This document shows, in pieces, positions 31,880-43,554 of a DNA stretch of 64,000 nt. The notes under the pieces were generated by a model. The model ran no database searches. It saw only the letters and a list, made by a program, of their open reading frames with translations, and was not told where the DNA came from. The stretch spans positions 620,001 to 684,000 of the forward strand of contig CP087219.1 of assembly GCA_020912385.1 (NCBI GenBank), written 5' to 3'. The DNA is from Neofusicoccum parvum. Lineage: Eukaryota > Ascomycota > Dothideomycetes > Botryosphaeriales > Botryosphaeriaceae. The translations under genes were made by a program, and so were the position numbers. The number at the start of each line of letters is the position of its first letter. Within the stretch, counting starts at the first letter, position 1.

Positions 31880-32840
31880 ATGCTCTCCAGACTCAGGCTG
31901 ATCACCCGCCACCTCCGAGCCGTCCGCATACCGCCTGTCAAAGCCATGTCGTCCTTCGTCCTCCCCAATTCGTCGCCTGAATGCCCCGTCAACCTCACCA
32001 GCGACATCACAAAGGACCAGCTGCTCGCTTTCACTGCCTTCAAGAACTGGGTATCCACGCTGCAGCACTCGCTTTCCCTGCAACAGAAGAAAGACCATGT
32101 CTTCTTCGAAGCGCCTTACAAGCTCCGCAAGATCGACATCCAGGCATGCGACTGGTTCAGCAGTACAAAGCTGGGCTTCGTGAAGCTCAAGGCGGAGGTC
32201 ACGAACGACAAGGGAGAGTACCTTCCGGGCTCTATATTTCTCCGCGGTGGTAGCGTGGGAATGCTGGTAGGGTTTGGCCTTGCCCTATCGCAACCTCACC
32301 CGGCTGACACCAACTACCGTGTAGCTTATCCTCCAGCCCGACGACGTTCCCGAGAACACCGAGAAGGACAAGTACGTGATCTTGACGGTGCAGCCGCGTA
32401 TCCCCGCCGGGTCTCTTTCACTCGCCGAGCTGCCTGCTGGAATGCTTGACGATAGCGGCACTTTTGCAGGTGCTGCTGCGAAGGAGATTGAGGAAGAAAC
32501 GGGGATGAAGGTGCCGGAAAGCCAACTCACAGACCTGTCGTCGCTCGCATTACCAGCAACTGAGGATACAACTGGAGAGTCACTGAAGAAAGCGATGTAT
32601 CCCAGCCCCGGTGGATGCGACGAGTTCATTCCATTGTTCCTGCATCAGCGGAGGGTCAAGAGGGAGACACTGAAGGAATGGCAGGGAAAGTTGACCGGCA
32701 TAAGGGACCACGGAGAGAAGATCACGCTGAAACTTGTGCGGCTGGAGGACCTATGGAAGGAGGGAGGAAGGGACGCAAAGGCGTTAGCGGCGTGGGCTTT
32801 CTACGAGGGACTAAGGAAGGAAGGAAAATTTAGTTCATGA
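31880..32840 (+). CDS. Nudix hydrolase, ADP-sugar pyrophosphatase-like
   Basis: Two exons (31880-32266, 32325-32840) with a 58-nt intron (GTAGGG...GTGTAG) give 300 residues. The Nudix box is present as ELPAGMLDDSGTFAGAAAKEIEEETGM, shown here as GX5E-X7-(K)EIEEETG. It has Lys in place of the usual Arg of REUXEE but all metal-binding glutamates kept. The preceding strands YVILTVQPRIPAGSLSL and the PGGCDEFIPLFL segment resemble ADP-ribose/ADP-glucose pyrophosphatases of the NUDT14/YSA1 group. Starting at the upstream ATG gives a basic, Leu/Arg-rich N-terminus (MLSRLRLITRHLRAVR) that could target mitochondria; a second start at MSSFVLP would give a cytosolic form. The substrate is inferred only from similarity. 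Confidence 0.85.
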
Positions 32841-33465
32841 ACGACGGTGGACTCGTTTGTGGCACAGAAAGGTCAAATGGGGATTCCGATTTAACCGGCG
32901 TCTTGTTCCGTGGTTACGGGCGGCTGGGGCGTTTCGAGATGGTCTTACCGAGCAAGCGGAAAACGCCCTTGGCGTTTAGCAAGCTATGAGAGGCACGCAT
33001 CCTCCTCTTCTGATAGCTGAGTTACTCTTTTACAAAATCAAATAATGACATTAACGACGGTTGAGCCTCCGGAAGCTCCACAACACTTCCATATCTCCTC
33101 CAGTGCCCGATACCCGTGGAGAAAAGAGGACAGGATGAGTGTGAGGAGGACGGATAGTAAATCCGAAGACTGTGTGGAAATGGTGTGTTCACTCCTGATA
33201 TTGCCACTCACAAAGACTGAACAGAGTCAGTGTTGTCGCTCGTGATGCAACCATTTACTAACGGGAAACACTTTTAGGCATCATTCTAGTTTTAGCGAAG
33301 CAGTGCTTTCCCTTTTAAACATCCAAATCAATTTCCGTGTTCTCACCTGAACAACTAATTCGAAGTCCACTCAATGCTGACCCGACTCGATCCGCCCGCA
33401 TGCCTCCCAACACAACCTTTACTCAAATCGTCGCACAAAGGCACTTCCACCGAACTTGAACGACA
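32841..33465. other. Intergenic, no gene recognised
   Basis: Nudix 3' flank followed by sequence without supported genes. Short frames near 33022-33245 on both strands are featureless. Confidence 0.5.
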
Positions 33466-34207
33466 ATGTCGGCCTCCACTTCGCCCCTTGCTCTGAAGCT
33501 GTTCCACTGTCTCAACGCTGATCAATACGACATCGCAAAACGTATCGTCTCCGACTTTCTCGTCAATATTACGCCAACCTCGAGGAGGTTTTCGGGAAGT
33601 ACTGGACCGACGACCTCAAGCCCACCGCCGGCTCCCTCGCTCACTGGAAGCGCCTTGCGTGCTGTGACCACTGCGGTTTAGACACAAAGGCGGCGCTATA
33701 CGCTGACATGTACGGAGCGAGTGAGGAATACATCCCTGAGCACGAGAAGTCCCCCTGTTCGGAGGACCGCCGTCATGAAAGGGGTTACTTCTTGGATGGC
33801 AGGATGGAGTCTGGGAGCAGGTAAGCGAACCAGTCACCTATCTTACAACAAATTTCTTAACACTGAAATAGATCGCGAACTGCTACCTCTGTGAAGCCGA
33901 ACCGGGAGATGTCCGGATGAGCGTTTGGTGTCCGTTCTACGGGGGTCTGGCAGAGAACCCGCAGCTCGAAGAGTTGAACGAGCGTGTTGAGGAAAGGCAC
34001 GAGGCAGGGGCAGAGAAAGATGATGGAGAGGAAGAGGACGATGAAGACCAGGAGGCGCAGGAAGACGGAACCTTCGGTGTATATCATATGACGATGAAGA
34101 TAACGGTCCCTTCAACGCCGGCACACTGGCGAAGACTGCCCGCAGGGATAGCGATGCAGATCCCGATATGGAGGAAAGCGCAAGGGGCACGAAGAGGAGG
34201 AGATTGA
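33466..34207 (+). pseudogene. Frameshifted cysteine-containing gene of unknown family
   Basis: Coding character is strong but jumps between frames. Segment one (from 33466) reads MSASTSPLALKLFHCLNADQ and continues to SDFL. After a one-base shift near 33570 a second frame reads YYANLEEVFGKYW and CCDHCGLDTKAALYADMYGAS up to RGYFLD. A further shift near 33795 gives WQDGVWEQ, which joins through a good 51-nt intron (GTAAGC...AATAG, about 33821-33871) to IANCYLCEAEPGDV and an acidic tail. A third shift near 34080 leads to a basic end, GTKRRRLI. Two CxxC pairs suggest zinc binding. Three shifts make an inactive copy likely, unless the assembly has indel errors. I do not recognise the family. Confidence 0.45.
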
Positions 34208-34504
34208 TTTGACTGCCCAACAACACACTTTCGATGCTCATGTTTTTCTTATACGTGAAGTATTAAATTGCAGGAAAGGTTCAATATACTATGCCACAAG
34301 GCAATTTAATGGATTCTCCGGAAACTGATTATCATCAGAGACTTTGAAATCACACGGTAGAACAGCAAGACAAAGCCTAAGATCAACAGCGTGTGACAAA
34401 CTGCCACGATTATGCATGCCCGCAAATCACGGCATGTGCTGCTTCCGACTTATGGCTCAACGTGCTTTAATTGCAAGGGCTCGCATCTTTAAGCAGGCAC
34501 ACTA
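34208..34504. other. Short intergenic stretch
   Basis: About 300 nt of AT-rich sequence between the frameshifted gene and the cysteine-rich gene. No element recognised. Confidence 0.45.
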
Positions 34505-35576
34505 ATGAGAGGCATCTACTCAGCTTACTGGAGTGAATTATACAGTATCTGCGTCCCCGAAGTCGAAATGCCGGAGCTATGGGACCTTATCGTGCATTAC
34601 CCTATACTTACATCCCTCCTTAAGGAGCTTACTTCGCGCGACCTACACAACATTGCCCTCACAGAAACCAAAGCCTTCAGGTTTCTAATTTCAGAGCGTT
34701 CAAGAGAGTCTCTCAACAGTATCAAAGCCCAAACTCTTTGCGAAGACTTTGCCCGGCGCGCAAGAATCGATCAATGGCGCCAACACGAAAGGCTCCGTCG
34801 CCACGTTTATAACCCCAGCCGGCAAATACGATTTGCGGCCTACCCAGACAGCTGCGCAGAATCATTCCGCTACTGCGATCGCTGCGGATTCAAAGTCTGC
34901 GCTGTGAGTTTTCCAGTGTCTCATGCGGCCATACGTTCTGGAAAGACACTGATACGCAACAGCATTGCCGCGTCCACTTCCGGGACATCGAACGCCTCGA
35001 AACGGACCTCCCAAACTCCGAGGACGATATGGAGCCTTTTCACGTACTCAGATGCGAGGACTGCCACCCCGCAGACATGAAGCATCAATGCCAATGCACG
35101 CCGCGGTGGCGCTGGTTGGAGCCTTGGATCTGCCGGCCATGCTTCGACAAAGATCTGCGCAAGACAGCTTGCACGGATGAGCTGGGTGACAGGAAGAGGG
35201 CGTATCGTATTGCATTTCTCATGGGAAATCTGTCAAATTATACCAGTACTTTGCCCCTTCCTTATAAGGCTTGGGTTGGTGTCCCCCCCTCTTTTTTTTT
35301 CTGTAAAGTCTCGTGTACCGAGCGGCTGATGTTCGATTACAGATTGCGGACTGTGACCGCTGCGGCCGTGACATCAGCCAAGTCCGTATGCGCGCTGTGT
35401 GTCCATTTTGCCAAGGGCTGCTGTACAATCAGACAGCTGCGGTCATGAGTGCACTTGTTGGAATGCCCGGTATGTGGGCGAGGTATCCACATCCGTGGAG
35501 AGAAGTGGTGTCTGAGGATGTTGCTCAATGGGATGGTGCATCTTCTTTCACCGTCGATATTGGGGTGCTTGAGTAA
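34505..35576 (+). CDS. Cysteine-rich putative zinc-binding protein, F-box-like N-terminus
   Basis: Three exons (34505-34903, 34963-35274, 35343-35576) with introns of 59 nt (GTGAGT) and 68 nt (GTTGGT) give 314 residues. Phase is consistent throughout. The N-terminal part (PELWDLIVHYPILTSLLKEL, then RDLHNIALTETKAFRFL) has the spacing of a degenerate F-box. Three cysteine clusters follow: YCDRCGFKVCAHC, CEDCHPADMKHQCQC with WICRPC, and CDRCGRDIS with VCPFC near the end. These suggest several zinc knuckles. Cysteine-rich F-box-like proteins of this plan occur as paralogues in Dothideomycetes, without known function. It stands next to another CxxC gene that is frameshifted. The zinc and F-box readings are inference. 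Confidence 0.65.
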
Positions 35577-36256
35577 AGCTGGCATGTTGCAACAGCCCTG
35601 AAATTGTAGATTTATTTATGTTGATCCCGGTGATGAGCTTGGAATGTGTATGTCCTTTGCAATTAGTATGCAAGCGTAAGTAAAGGTTGATCCTTATATC
35701 AATCACATTGAAAGAAATAAAAGGCCAGTTTCTGAGGCTCCTTTAGTTTTTAAAATCTACAAGCTTGCTCTAGAGAGGCTAATGTGAACCCGTTTGACCT
35801 GTCTACATGTATTTAAAGAGGATTAATGACGAGAGAACTTAGTTTCTTGTCCTTACGAGGCAACTCTAACCTGGGAGAAGAGGATCTTGCGTCAAGCTTT
35901 CACGTACCATCCCTGATTCGAGGTTCTTGGCGAAGATATCCAAAATTACGGTCGTCATGAGATTATAAAATTAAGGCCTTTAGGTAGATAGTGAAGTAGA
36001 GGTTAAGGCGAGAGTGACACTGCTGACCGAGAGTGTGTGGAAACTCGGGATTCTTGAGAGGTATTGGCCTGTGGCTGTGACGGGCTTTGTACCTTTGGTC
36101 CTGTAGCAAACTACGGCTGAAATTCTTTGGTGAGCTTAGTTCTAGCACAGCCAAAAGTAGCGTAATGTTCAAGATTGTTCAAGAGATATTATCTAGCCCC
36201 TTCCGAAAAACACCCTTACCATGATAATCCCGCTCAACTTCATCAACAAGCAACCA
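35577..36256. other. Intergenic, no gene recognised
   Basis: AT-rich region between the convergent ends of the cysteine-rich gene (+) and the D-amino-acid oxidase (-). A featureless minus-strand frame at 35963-36172 is not supported. Confidence 0.5.
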
Positions 36257-37759
36257 TCAGAGCTTCGCACCACCCCTCCTCTTCTCAAAATGCTCCTCTA
36301 GAAGCCTAAGCACCTTCTTCGCCGATCCGAAAGAATTCTGATACCTGCACACGCAACAACCGTCAGCAAACACCCGGCCGTTCAACCGACACCTCATGGA
36401 CTTACCCAGCACCCGCATGCCCATACTCATGACAAACCGGCACGCTCCTCCCACCCCCCACCCTCACCTCCTCGACCTCTACTCTCGGCCCGCCCGTCCG
36501 GCCAGGCCTGAACCCCACATTCACGCTCAGCACGTCGAACTCGCCCTTCTCATCCAGCAGCTCGGGCGCGAGGACCTTACAGCGCTCCAGGATATCCCTC
36601 GTAGTCCGCGGGTCGGGCTCGGCGCGCCAGTCGTCCACCTCCTTTGTGCCGCCCAGCACGGTGGTGGCGGAGGCGGCGCGGGGGATGACGTAGGACAGGC
36701 CGTTGGGACGCCAGCACGTCGTCAGCGCGCGCGGCGTGCCGCGCACCAGCACCGTCTGCCCGCGCACGGGGTGCACCGCGCTGTCCGGCACGAGCTCGCG
36801 CGCGCGGATGCCGCTGGCGTTGACGAACGCGTCGACGCCCGCGCCCACGCCGTACGCCGGCAGCAGCTGCGTGGCCGTGGCGAGCGCGCCGGCTAGCCCG
36901 CCGCTGGTCGGGAGCGCGGCTTCGATGAGCGTGGCCCCGAGGGCGCGCGCGCGGGAGAGGAGGAAGGGCAGGTAGACGCCTGTGTCGATGGTGATGGCGT
37001 CGTAGGTGGCGCCGGCGTGGACGCCGGCTGGGAGGGCGGAGGGCGCCAGCTCGCGGAATTGACGCATGTAGGGCGCCCACCAGGCACTGCGGGGGCCGGA
37101 GGCGATTTCGGCGTCGGGGGCGGTCCTGCGGGGGAGGGAGGGGTGTGAGCGGGCGGTTGGCTAGGAAGAGGATGAGGAGGGATAGGGGTGGCCAAAGGGA
37201 GATGTATAGATCTACGACATGCGTTCGGATATAGAACTCGGATTGTGTCTCATCTGAAAGTGTTCATGCTTACCAGTAGAAGATGCTGTGGAATTTCTGC
37301 TGTGGATCAGTGATTTTGCTCGAAACCGGAGGCTGGTGAGCTTACCTCGAGGCCGGATTTTGTTGCGAAGGCGGCCTGGGTCTTCTCCTTCTCAACCCAG
37401 TCGAACCACACGTTGTAGCTTTCTATATCCCACTGCTGGATTTCCTTGTCCTCTGCAGTGGCATGGGTCCGCCATTGCGCGCCAGCCCTGATACTGTCAA
37501 CACCAGGCCGAGACAAGCAATCGAACGGGAGCAGTTGGGGGCTCTAAACGTACCATGGGGATGTATAGCCAATAGCCTTGTCTCCCGGCACATGCTTTGC
37601 AATGATGGTGACAGTGGCACCGGCCTCAAGCAGGGTGATCGCTGTTTGGAGACCTATCACGCCGGCGCTAGAATGCTTAGCCGTGCGTCTGAAGCGATGT
37701 CCAAGCGCATGTACTCACCCAATGACGACGATGTGCTTTCCATTCAACTGCGAAGACAT
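36257..37759 (-). CDS. D-amino-acid oxidase, peroxisomal
   Basis: Six exons (37719-37759, 37554-37667, 37346-37487, 37274-37296, 36406-37125, 36257-36344) give 375 residues. One exon is only 23 nt. The enzyme oxidises D-amino acids to 2-oxo acids with FAD, releasing ammonia and hydrogen peroxide. The FAD-binding Rossmann start is HIVVIGAGVIGLQTA (residues 9-23). TSPWAGAQWRTHA follows, and the C-terminal family signature HEYGHAGAGYQNSFG is assembled across the last intron. It ends in AKL, an accepted variant of the SKL peroxisomal signal, consistent with peroxide-producing chemistry. D-aspartate oxidase is the main alternative; residues deciding substrate cannot be judged reliably here. Confidence 0.92.
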
Positions 37760-38610
37760 GGTGATGGCGGATACGTGTCGCCTCGTGCTCTGTGCTTCCT
37801 GGGGCAGCCGTGCGGCGGCGAAGCTCTCACCTATATACGGCCAGCAGCGGCGGCATGAGTCATCCGGCGTCGTGCGTCTGGGGCGCTCGACTGATGCACG
37901 CAGGCACTATCCGGCGAGGGAGGGCGGAGGTGGGCAGGCTGGCCAGTCGCGGACGAGCAATTGTCGGCGACGATGGCGGAGTTCCGATTTGCGGAGCGCT
38001 GGCCGACGACCCGGCGATGTCGGCCTCGGCCTGCAGCCGATCGCACCGCCGCCAATCACGACCATCACGTCACCTCGCCTTCACTTGCGAGGCTGCATCG
38101 TGCTTCGAGCTTTTCTGATCGAGGAGCATGTGCGCTCCACTGCGCACGAAAGAGAGCATTCATGGCGTAAGCGTACATGTATTAACATCGGGACGAAGAC
38201 AGAAAAAGCAGCAAATCTACAACTAACCACAAACACACGAAGGCGGTAGAAAGAAGAGCAATTCTGAATGTAATAGTAATAGTACTCCGGCGTACGTGAA
38301 GGATGAAAAAGGCCCACAGAGCCTGCGCGCCCACAAAAACTACACCGGCACGAAACTGCTGCGGCATACACACAATCAATCAATCCACACACAGCGAACG
38401 CCCCTCCCTTGGAGACAACCGATGACCAAGAACCCTCGATTGAAAATTTTCGGGAATAACACCAAAAAGGGATCATTTCGTTGCCGCAATGGGTTTATCA
38501 CATAAAAGGGAAAGAATAGGCTGATAAGGTGAATGTTCAAAACCAAAGCCCCACGGGAAGGGAACACGAAGATAGAACTTGTGTTGAAAAAAAGACTTTG
38601 CAGATCATCA
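37760..38610. other. Intergenic, no gene recognised
   Basis: Promoter of the D-amino-acid oxidase and 3' flank of DRS2, both minus strand. Overlapping frames at 37578-38249 are shadows without domains. Confidence 0.5.
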
Positions 38611-41600
38611 TCAACGCCTCGAACTTGCCATCTCGCCGTATCGGCCACGTTCGCGCGTCGTATCGTACGCTTGCAGCACACGTGCTTGCGACTCGTCCGT
38701 CTGCGAGAAGGCGTAGCCGCGTTGCTTGCGCATGCGCTGGACTTGCCGCACTTTGCGGATCGCTTTCTGGAATTGCTCCATTCTGTTGCATTCAAACATC
38801 AGCAAAGTTATTCACCACAGCCAAGACAAACGTGCTACTGACCTTGGGCGGTAGTCCTGGATATTGTACTTCTGGATCTCCTGGATATGGTGATATGCCT
38901 GCGGATAGTACATGCGTTTGGCACTGTCCCATAGATTAGCATCGGCCCAGTCAAGCAGTTCGTGATCGGGACTTACTATTTCCAGGCAAAATCTCTCAAC
39001 AAGCAGAGTGCAGGCAGGACCAGGCCCATGAGCCAGAAAATCGGGCTGGGGAATAATCTTGGAATCACGCCGAGGAACTCCTCCGAGATTCCCGTCATCG
39101 GCGCTACATACGCGTACAACGGCAGGAACATCATCCAAATGATCATCGAGCCAGGGATGGCGACAACAGTGTATTTCGTCCAGATGTTCGTGATCAGCGC
39201 GGCCTTGCCGAGCACAGTGGCCAATGCGGCAGTGTACAAGGCAGGTCCCCACACCCAATGACCGGCAATCTGACCATCTCCTTGCGGAAGATCCCACAAG
39301 AAGATGGCTTGTGACGCGAAGTAGAGGATGAGTGAGTGGTAGAATCCGTTGGCGACCCAGCCCCAGAAAGAATGCATTTTGAAGAACACACCCTTCTGAC
39401 TGAGCTGGTAGAGCTGTGGGTAGCGGTCGAGCAAGCGTGCGCTGACGAATTGGTCGAAGATACCGAGGACGAAGGGGGGCATTACCGTGAAGAAGACGTT
39501 ATAGAAGGAGAGCGTCCATGATTCGTAAATGACCTGGCCGGAGAAGGCATTTTGGAAGGAATACCAGAATTGCGTCATGAAGAGGGCGATGTTCTTGTAG
39601 AATGAATAGAGAATGACCTTGCTGACTCGTTGGTAACTCCATGAACCGTGGACAAGTAGCAGTTTGCGCAGGAATCGGAATTGACCGATGGCAACGTCGG
39701 CACTTCGAGCGGCTTGAAGACCTTCCATGCCGCTAATACCGACACCGACGTGAGCGGCTTGAATCATGGACACGTCGTTTGCGCCATCTCCAATGGCAAG
39801 GAGGATAGCTTTCAAATGGCGTTTGACAAGCTTGACGACAAGAGCCTTTTGCAACGGTGACACACGGCTATGAACAGGGTTAGATCCACGCCTAGAACAG
39901 TACGTCGAGGCTGACTTACCAGCAAATAACGGCCTTGCACATCACGGCCAAATCCAAGAAAAGCTTCTCCATATCTCTTTCCAAAGCGTATGTCAAAGAT
40001 TTGCCATCGATGATCAGAGCCAGCGTTTCCAATTCCATTTGGCTGTCTGCCTGCTGTTTGATCGCATTGAGTTTCTTTTCGAGGTTGTCTCTTGTACCGA
40101 CAGCATTCTCCTCATTGACGATGAGCAGAGTCATGTCTTCACTGATGAGCTTGCAACTCATGCCGATGTTGATGGCGGTTTCCTGACGGTCACCAGTGAG
40201 TACCCAAATCTTGATGCCGGCGGTCTGCAAAGTGTGAATCGTGTCCGGGACACCATCCTGCAACTTGTCCTCAATCGCAGTGGCTCCGAGAAGAGTGAAG
40301 TCGTGCTCAATGATCTCCGCGGCCTTGTCTAGTTCCTCGGCACGGTTTCCGCCGACGGTGGTCGCAGCAGTATCGTAGATCTGCCTCCATTCTTGGTATT
40401 CTCCCTCTGGGACCTCGCGCATGGCTAAGCAAAGGGTACGGAGACCTTCCGCGGCATACTCTTCGAGATGCTGAAGAGTCGGTTCAACAATGGGGTTGGT
40501 TTCCTTAGAGAGTCGCTCGAGAATGACAGTATCGGCACCCTTTGTGTAGCAAACAATCTTCCCCTCGGGGGTTCTGAAGAGTGTCGACATTCTCTTACGT
40601 GTCGAGTTGAATTCGCAAACACACAAAAGCTCGTACTCGCGTTCTGCTCCATCGACGGTGATGATCACGGACCTGGGCTTTCTGGCAACGAATTTGTAGT
40701 CCAGCATGACAGCACCCTCCACGAGAGCACCCTCGTCTGGAGAGGCCGCCTGGTACTTGATTTTGCCAGTCTTCTCGTTGACTTCAGGAATGACGGTGTG
40801 ACATGTGGAAAGCAGCGTGAGGAAGTGGTTGATGATCTCACGCGATTGGTGGTTGGCCCGGTTCTCCTTCAGCCTCTTGAAGTCGTGAATACCAACTTCC
40901 ATGCCATCTTGAACTGTCGCTCTCCTGTCCTCCGGGACCTCATCAGCGTACTGAATGCCTGCAATCGAGCACTGGCGGAACTCCATCATGTTGCAGGTGA
41001 GAGTGCCCGTCTTGTCGGAGAAAATATACTCGATTTGCCCCAGCTCTTCGACAAGCGACGATGTACGGCAATTCGCAGGGGTCCCGGTCTGTTCGTGGTA
41101 AATATCGAGGTCAGAGTCAATAAGGACGGCCTGGTAGTATTTTACGATCTCAATCGTGACAAAGAGCGAGATAGGAACAAGGTTGGAGTAAAGAACCCAG
41201 TAGGTCAGGAGATCCAGGAAGAACTGGCCCGCGAGTGCTGTTTCCTCAAGCTGCAGGTATGCAAGATTCTTTTTGTCCTTGGAACGGATAATAACGTCTC
41301 CAATGGAACTGACAATGCTGAGCGTGATCAGAATGGCACCAAGCATCAGAATCTGGTAGTTGACCAGCCTCTCCACGTTAGTCTTCTTGATAGGCGTGGC
41401 CGTCGCGTTCCTCATCAACTTGGTTTCATGACCGGTAAATACGACGATTCCGTGGATCCATGGGGTGTTGCGCAGAGTAGCACCACGAAGAAGAAGCTGG
41501 TCGGGGCCAAGAGGCAATTCCTTCTCGCCTCCACCAGCCTGCATGGTAAGTGTAGCCTCGTAGGTGTACAAGCTACTGTTTGGCTGTTCAGAACGAACCC

Positions 41601-42831
41601 GGCCACCTAACCTTCCCAATTCACTAGGGCTGACGAGGTCTGCAGTCTCTGGAATAGCCTGCTTGATCTTCAAGTTGGTTTCTCCATCCAGGTTGGCCGT
41701 CTCAATGTAGCAAAGACCCTCGGGTTCAGAACTGGCTAGGAGGGCCAAGTCCGCAGGGAACGGTTCTTCCGATTGCACACGCACGATGTCTCCAACAGCA
41801 ACGTTGATCCATTTTGTCTCCTGAAACGAGGATCCTTTGAGAATGCGGGTCTTGGAGTTGTTCAAGGACCTATCCTGGGTTTTCCGGCGGTGGTCTTCGA
41901 TTTGTTCCTTGACGGCCGAAACCATCAAAACGATGACAAGAGGCACAATGGTGGTCCAGCGGTTCGTGGGCGAGATGTTGGGAATTTGTTGGAGAATGGC
42001 AGTGAATAAGAAGAACAGGTTGGCGTATTTCGAGAATTGTTCGTATAGGAATTTCGGGAGGAAGGTGGCTACGTTGTACTTCGCGGTCGACACGTGATTG
42101 TCGACGTACTTGTTTGCGGCATTGGCAGGCGGGTTGTTGAGGTGTATTATGCGCGGTCCCAGGGTCGACGGGTCTGGCTTGGAGCTTCCAAAGCCGAACT
42201 TGAAACCAGATTGCTTCCGTTTGTGGGCAGCCGGCTGCGCCTTGTCTCCGGCGCCAGCCTGCGCATTCCGCGCGCCGGCTTCCGTCAGCGGGACGTCCAT
42301 CTCAGAGTATTCCGGCTCCATGCCCAGCATGTTCTTCGCGCGGCCTACCAGGCCGCCGCCCAGGCTCATTATGCTGTTGCGATTGCGCGCGTGGGAGCGC
42401 GTGCCCGGTGGGTCATCGGTGCGGTCGTCGTACAGGCCCCCAGCGGCGTAGGAGCCTTGCATGGAGCTGCCCTCGTCGTCGAGGTCGGTATAGCGTTGGT
42501 AGTTTTGCAGGTCGGAAGACTGCGAGTAGATGCGCTTGTTGCCCGTCGACATGTAGGGTGACTGCAGCTCGTCGCGCGTGGCGCCGGGCTGGCCTGTTTG
42601 GATCTGCGGCGGGCGGTTGCCGCTGCCGCCGACGAAGTCATCGTAGGACACGGAGGGGCGCGACTGGGGAACGTCGGAGTCGTTGATGTCGTACCTCTGG
42701 AGCAGGTGGTCGTCGGTGGCGGGCGGGCGCTGGCCGGACGAGTAGGCGGGCGCGCCGTCGTTCAGGTCGAGGAGCAGGTTCTCTTCACCATGGGGGGCGT
42801 TGGCCTGACCTCCAGGAGGCCTGCCTGCCAT
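38611..42831 (-). CDS. DRS2: P4-type ATPase, aminophospholipid flippase Drs2
   Basis: Four exons (39920-42831, 38977-39867, 38843-38923, 38611-38782) with introns of 52, 53 and 60 nt give 1351 residues, close to yeast Drs2 (1355). It flips phosphatidylserine to the cytosolic leaflet at the trans-Golgi. A disordered N-terminus is followed by an entry sequence near residue 230 (IIHLNNPPANAANKYV). The TM4 PISL motif typical of P4-ATPases is present. The phosphorylated Asp lies in DKTGTLT (near 607), and the hinge GDGANDVSMIQ is in exon 2. The last two exons encode the regulatory tail, including YHHIQEIQKYNI and GYAFSQTDESQARVLQAYD, which in yeast binds PI4P and Arf-GEF. The start ATG at 42831 gives the expected acidic N-terminus. 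Confidence 0.97.
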
Positions 42832-43554
42832 TCCGGGCTGGAGGATAGGTGAGCGTAAGCGGCGGAGCTGGGAGTGGTGTCGCTCGGCGGTGTCGAAGCT
42901 TGCGGGAAGCTAAAGACGGCGCATCCCAACACTGCCGGTGCCGCGATGTGGAAACTTTATTCCTCAGAATGCAGGGCGAGGCCGTCGGGGAGGGGAGGCG
43001 GGCTGAGTCGCAGGGCGAGTGTTCTTTCCTCTGCGTGCACAGCCTCCGACTTGGCAGACGTTGCGCGGGACGCGGGCTGGCGTTCTCGTTTGTCGTGGGC
43101 GCGGCGGCGCAGGGCTGCAGATTGGGGGCGTGAGGAGCTTGGGGAGGAATGCTGGGCGCTTCGCGGGAGCGACAGATGTGCTCTCGGCGGCTCTGCGGGC
43201 GGTTCGACAAGGCGGTCGTCGTTCTGGAGACCCTGACATGGGGTTGCTTGACGCGATGCGCATCCGCCGCCAACTCGATCGGGAGATTGAGTGCTGGGCG
43301 CCGGTACAAAAATATCCGCGCGTCGTCCCTAAGCCCACCGGCCCGCCTGCGCGCCCAACGCGCCCGCGACCGCCTGCATGAGCGCTGGAGCTGGCGCAAG
43401 TGTGCCAGACAAAGCCGCCTCTGTCGCAACCCCGATCGCGCTCGGACGGATACGCGCGACAGTGCGTGCGTCTAGCGCATCATCCGCCTGCCAAAATGCA
43501 CAGCAAGAAAACCACATCGTATATTACAGACGCTACATTCCGCCCACGGCCGCT
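42832..43554. other. Intergenic, GC-rich DRS2 promoter region
   Basis: Contains the DRS2 promoter and the 3' flank of mL46. The overlapping open frames on both strands (for example 42785-43429) are Arg-rich GC artefacts. Confidence 0.5.

Noticed and set aside
42785..43429. 214-residue minus-strand frame upstream of DRS2
   Set aside because: Arg-rich without a domain. The frame at 42831 starts a full-length Drs2, and this one covers its promoter.
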